A DNA stretch of 64,000 bases. Origin: Paragonimus westermani. Lineage: Eukaryota > Platyhelminthes > Trematoda > Plagiorchiida > Troglotrematidae. Below, piece by piece: positions 58,901-64,000 of this stretch. The translations under genes and the position numbers were made by a program. The notes beneath the pieces were generated by a model. That model did no database searches. It was given only the letters and a program-made list of their open reading frames with translations, and was not told the DNA's origin. Each line of letters begins with the position of its first letter. The stretch's first letter is position 1. The stretch spans positions 42,553 to 106,552 of the forward strand of contig QNGE01001725.1 in the NCBI GenBank assembly GCA_008508345.1, written 5' to 3'.

Positions 58901-61206
58901 TTCACAAAACACATTCGTACGTGGTAGTCCCCTTTAGAAGATCCTGCCGACATCTGCTATCCTACAAGAAACGCCACATTCGTCATCTCTTGGACCCTCT
59001 TAAGGAATCGATGACCCCGAGGAGATTGCACTCAACTAAGAATATTCATCACATTTCTGACATTCATTTGATTTCCTGTCTCGAAGAAAAACCATGCTGT
59101 TCATCGTCGTAAATATATACCTGTCGAAGTGTAACTTCCTGTCGGAGCGGTACAGCTGATCTGGTGCTGTCACTAAGCCATTCGTTTTGTGTGCGAACAA
59201 CTGTCACTTTTGTGGTGTTGGATCGCGGATGCTACTTTGCCTCCATTCCACTTGATTATTTGTAACATTTGTGAGTATTGGATTCTTCTTCCTAGTCTCA
59301 TCTACTCACTGAAGTCGTCATTTCATACTTGATAAACCCCAGTGGCACTAACCCAAAAACAACGCAAACAAAGCCTGCAGAATTCTAATTACTTCCTTTG
59401 AATGTCAGCTGGCACATCAATACGGCTTTAGGGCAGTATCACCTAGACTACTCATTTATCCTATCAAACACTTGTTAAGAGTCATGAAGTTGACAAGCAG
59501 ATCATAGTTAATATTGGTAAAATTCTAGTGTACACACATCTGTTTCCCAAAAGTAGTGTGCTGTACCTTTCACAGGAGCAAATCAGGACAGGTATCACGA
59601 GAGTCTGCTCACCGGACTGATGTTTACGAAACACATATTGTTCCTATAAACTTGTCAGTTGCCTGATAGGAGGCAATGCAGTATGTGAGGAATCGTTGAG
59701 TATTTGCCAGAAACATAAGCACGAACCTTTTGGAAGCAGTATTAAACGACAACTGAATGATATTCACCGGGAGAGGTGGATCACATAAATGGTCACAATG
59801 CACTTTTTTAAAGTGTTGCTTAATGTGTCCTCAGCTTTTCTCAATGCATGGTTAGGTTACCCCCAGATGGTGACGGTTCTTCAAAAGAAGTCAGTTTTGA
59901 TTAATCAAGGATACCACAATTAGACAGTCAACTTACCTCTAAGGTGATCTGCAGTCTGAAACTAACAAATGACTTCTGGTGAGTACTTTTCGTCACTTGA
60001 ATGCGATACAACTAAAGAGCTTTTGACTGTGCTGTCATGAACACCAGGTTTGTCTAAGGCCGAGTCTCAAACAGCGTGCCAATGTCTCACTCATTATCAC
60101 GAATAAACCATATAGTTCAATAGTTGTGATAGCTCTCAGATCTTTAGAAAAAATAACCAAGGACAAGGAAGATGTTTGTTCATATGAAGCACCGTAGGAA
60201 TAAGCTGGTGATACAGATCCATTTGTATCACGACTCACATTGTTATATGGGGCATTTCTGGTAGATTTACTGACAACTGGCTGTGTACTACGAAGACAGA
60301 AAGACAACCAAACAGACCTCTGTTTTTTTATGAACTATCTTGCGAATAACGGTTTAAACAATTGATGGTTTGTGCCAGAGAAGCGCAATGCACAGGTGGT
60401 GCGTGGAGTTGGTTCGAGGAATCACGTTTTTGCACAGAAAAACCGCCACAGACCATAAAGTGTTCAGAAGAAATTAATTTAATTCGGACCGATAAGAAAC
60501 TATTACAAAAACTGGCTGATTAATTGGGACAGCGGTCCACACGGTTGAGATAGTTGGCTGTAAAACTGGCAATACAATAAAACGATCAGTGGCGAAGGGC
60601 GCGATAACGAACAAGGCGCCTAATTAGATATATGGAGTTTTGAATAACGATTTCAAATGTCACATTAGGAGAGTTCACTAATATAAACAGATCGTATTTG
60701 TTTAGAATTAGTTGCAATTCCGCGACACTACCCTGCAGTGGTTTTAGAATCCGTAGGTATAGATACGTAACAAGTGATTGCATAAATTACAATTTATATT
60801 CTGACATCAAAATGGCTCCCCTCCCAGCATTTTGGGAAATGCAGCTTTTAGTTTCTATGGAATTACAAAAACCATGGCGAATTTCGATAATAGTATGACA
60901 CTACAGGTGCACGGAATTCTCCTTCACACTTTCAGTCAAATCGCGATCTTAACCGGCTTGGTTTTGACCTACTTCGTACCAAGTTATGCCCCAAGACCAG
61001 TCGTTCAGTGTGAAAAGCTTGTGGTCCTACAAGCCCACTGATGTTCACGAAAACTTATGATGTTTCCCATACAACAAAGGCTGTCTTTTCCCATGATTGT
61101 CCCCTAATTGACAGAAGCAGAAAGTGCGCACGTACCCACAAGTCACAAAGCTAAACCTTTCATGAAGGCACAGTGGCTTTGATACATAGACCTCGTTTAC
61201 GAAGTA

Positions 61207-61231
61207 CACACATATATATATATATATACAC
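61207..61231. repeat. TA dinucleotide microsatellite
   Basis: A pure TA run of about nine units flanked by CACA and ACAC. Confidence 0.85.
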
Positions 61232-64000
61232 TAAGTCCTTCTGTGAACGCTCACCATCCAGTCAGCGTGGTCCGATTTCATGCTGGCGAGGTGGCTGAGT
61301 CACTTTTTACCAATGTTAGTGTGTATAGGTGAGTGTGCGTGCGACTTGAAAGACACCCGCCTTGAACGTGTATGTTTACCCACATTCAGGTAATATGTTT
61401 GCCCTGAACCGTGCTGCCGCAGCGAGAAAGTGTCATCTCAGACATGTCCTCTGTTTGTCTTTGTGTTCTGTTTCCGGTCCCATGGACAGTGTGTCAGCTA
61501 TGTCCCGCTAGAAAAACCATGGAAATTTTGTTGCGCCCGTATCCCATGGCAAAATTATTCGATGAAACGAATTCATTAGGTTCATGATACAGTCTGTGTA
61601 CAGACGGCAAAACCCTCAGTTTCACTGTGCAGTCCAATGCTGTTTATTGAGGTTTGAGTGCTGTTCATGTGCCAGATAGGCTTTGTGGCCTGCACCGGAA
61701 GACAGCGTGACTGCTGGATTGCTATCCGTACTGACCGTTTACTTTTTAACTGCGCGCGATCTCATTGGTAAGTGTCACAATGATATTTGAGGTAATAACT
61801 AACGTGTTTGGTTTATCTAATTTTTAAGCGGTTAAGATTGCAAACAGCCGTTTCCGGTAATTCTACTCAGGCATATACAATTACAAGAGATTCATCAGGT
61901 TTATGTATCAGACAAAAGCAGGGTTATACGCAATGGTGATAGGCATGGTAACTGTGGATGTCTGTCTACCCGGGTGGTGGTGGGTTTGTGTGTGTGAACG
62001 TGTTGTGTTTCTATGGTCTGTGTGTGATAACCTGTTAATTCTATTGAGTAATGCCCCTTCCTCGTATAATTGCAAACATTCACAAACAAAGCTGCTTATA
62101 TTTAACGACATTCTAACGTATAAGGGTTGCTGCCATGGAAGATGGAATTTCAAAACCCATTTCTTCAACCGTAAGTGGCGTTTGCATTTCCGTCAAATAT
62201 GCTGTCAGGAAGAAGACAAGGTCCTCATTCCTTCTGGTGGTCGTGGTTGTTGGCAGGCCCTCCCGCATACGCTCGTCAGTCAAATTGATTCCTAATTAGA
62301 ATGTCACTATGGGGGAAGCACACTTTCGAGAACTGTTAGACGTCCGCTTTTCTGTTGTCCTGGCTTAAGCACAACGCACCTCACACTTCCCGCAATGTAC
62401 GTTTGCCAGGCAGCTCGCTTTCGAACAAAATCATGTAAACATTCCGGACTACGTCCACTTCCGTTCACTCTCCCTGGCCAACTCGCTGTGTGGCTGGCAC
62501 ACGCACACCGGAACACGTGATCCCTTCTGTGATAAACTTGTGTACATTTCTGCGCTTAAGGTTATCGACCACAAAATTTTATTTTACAGAATGAAGTTAA
62601 CGTCAGGTGGAGTAAAAACCTTGACTGTTCTTTGTCAGTATTCCTTTTTGGTTTGGTGACAGTGGTAAGTTTGTCTGCTTGCAGAACCTCATCGAAGGTA
62701 CAGGTTAGCTCCTGGATTAAAAACCATAGCACTTACAGTCAACAAACCACCACTGAACTTAGGTGAATACTTGTTGATGTTCGAAAAGTTATATTATTTA
62801 ATAAGTTTCGAACAATACATACATAGTTCGTCAGAGTTTTTTAACTGCCCATTAAAATATGAGTGACAGTCGTTATTAGAGCTGCCTACTTTTCTCCGTT
62901 TATCCCTCCTCGTTTTTATCGCAAAACTTGCATTTTTCAGTATATATCACTTCGGCCTGGGATCGAAAATTCTATTTTAGGTTGAACAACAGTTCACCAT
63001 TTGAGCCACGTCACCCACGTGTCTAGTCACAACACAAATCAGCCGAATAAATCGTCATTCCAATTTTCAGCCGTGGACACATTTCCGCTGCAAAAATGAA
63101 GCGGTTGCCCACTGCTATACATCATTCAGGCGGATGAGTGTATCAGGAATGCGGGCTAAATTGATCACTGTGGGCTTAGGTATTGAAACAGGAGGTCAAT
63201 CTGCCTATCTGAAGATACAAATCTTTAAAAATTGTCCACAGACTAAGCGGGAACGATGGGTAGAAGATATAACTTATGGATGGTCGGGATTGCCATTAAA
63301 GGCACATAATATTGACATGGTTGGGCCGCCACCTAGGCATAGAAACTGATTCCCTAGACAGTCATACTTTATGGCGCATGCAGTAACCATGCTCACTAAG
63401 GTCGCATCATGTTTGCGCTTCAGTCTTCTCTTAATGGCTCTGATATGAAAACTTAGTCTGGACACTTCGTTGACACGTGGTGTGCAAGAAGGGGTCAAAC
63501 CTAGGTTTTGTACAAATTGGAAACTATTAGTTGGAAAGCGCACCTTCTCAAATAATGTATGTGAAGAACGCTGCGTTCCAAATGTCTCCATAAATGGGTG
63601 TCGTGGTTGCAATTCGGGTGAACACAGAAATCCGACCTATACTGCTACCTTGGCGAGGTGGTCGGGCTTGTGTACTGTTTTGATCCGGCGGGCTATGCTG
63701 ACTAGGATTCCGGTCTTTCCAGGTGCGACCTTGTCAGACAGGCCAAAGGGGAGCAGTCAGACAAAAAGCAATTACACTCATGGGATTGTATGTCACACTA
63801 CTGATCGCGTAGGAGTGCTTAGGTAGCGAGGCACGATCCTATGGGCAAACAGCTGAACTATTTTTATAGTTGCGGCACTCATGTCTTCCGAATCAGGAAG
63901 AAGGGGGTTAGAAAAGGTACCCTTAAACAAAGAGCACTCCGATCGCCCAACGGTTGACCGTGACCGCCGGCGTATTATCCAATACGGTCGAAAAACATCA

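Larger units (their letters stand above)
51414..64000. other. Downstream 12.6 kb with no firmly supported gene
   Basis: I searched by eye for the cysteine-rich 10CC exons, the membrane segment and the tail of the sortilin gene and found none. They may be in short exons I missed or beyond the window. Frames of up to about 130 codons (for example 61903-62295 plus and 56032-56376 minus) show no known domain. Two TGGCGAGGTGG sequences (near 61287 and 63652) with partly similar flanks could be remains of another tRNA-like repeat. Confidence 0.4.

Overview
This window is eukaryotic genomic DNA, most likely from a parasitic flatworm (trematode). Three things point there: one large gene broken by introns, a cluster of 32-36 nt micro-introns at its 5' end followed by introns up to about 10.6 kb, and a repeat load of decayed Ty3/gypsy, CR1-like, RTE-like and Penelope-like elements plus a hammerhead-bearing SINE-like family. 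No prokaryotic operons, CRISPR arrays or convincing free-standing tRNA/rRNA genes were seen. The species cannot be named from the sequence.

Layout. Positions 1-2.0 kb hold a minus-strand Ty3/gypsy remnant that runs off the left edge. Between 2.0 and 8.2 kb nothing is recognised. A weak minus-strand gypsy RNase H scrap lies near 8.5 kb. A second decayed gypsy element (nucleocapsid, RT scrap, RNase H, integrase) fills 10.3-13.4 kb on the plus strand. A degraded CR1-like LINE (endonuclease plus reverse transcriptase) fills 15.2-17.65 kb on the plus strand and ends about 300 bp before the only cellular gene found.

That gene is a sortilin-type VPS10-domain receptor on the plus strand. I traced 11 exons from the ATG at 17964 to the donor at 51413. 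Reading phase is conserved across every junction, and nine Asp-box motifs of the ten-bladed propeller are visible. Exons 1-6 are packed into 0.9 kb. The remaining five are spread over 25 kb. The 10CC module, membrane segment and cytoplasmic tail were not found and probably lie beyond the window.

The long introns hold the most interesting material: an approximately 345-bp element that combines 80-bp near-perfect terminal inverted arms, a tRNA-like Pol III promoter (A and B boxes) and a type I hammerhead ribozyme with a minimal stem III. Copies lie at about 24.75-25.07, 34.19-34.78, 34.94-35.29 and 39.39-39.54 kb. An isolated tail of the same family at 47.47-47.54 kb directly follows the GIY-YIG endonuclease end of a Penelope-like element, suggesting that the small element uses a Penelope-like 3' end for mobilisation. 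An RTE-like reverse transcriptase at 43.7-44.1 kb runs into a 450-bp assembly gap. Beyond 51.6 kb I see one weak candidate exon near 55.8 kb and otherwise no supportable genes.
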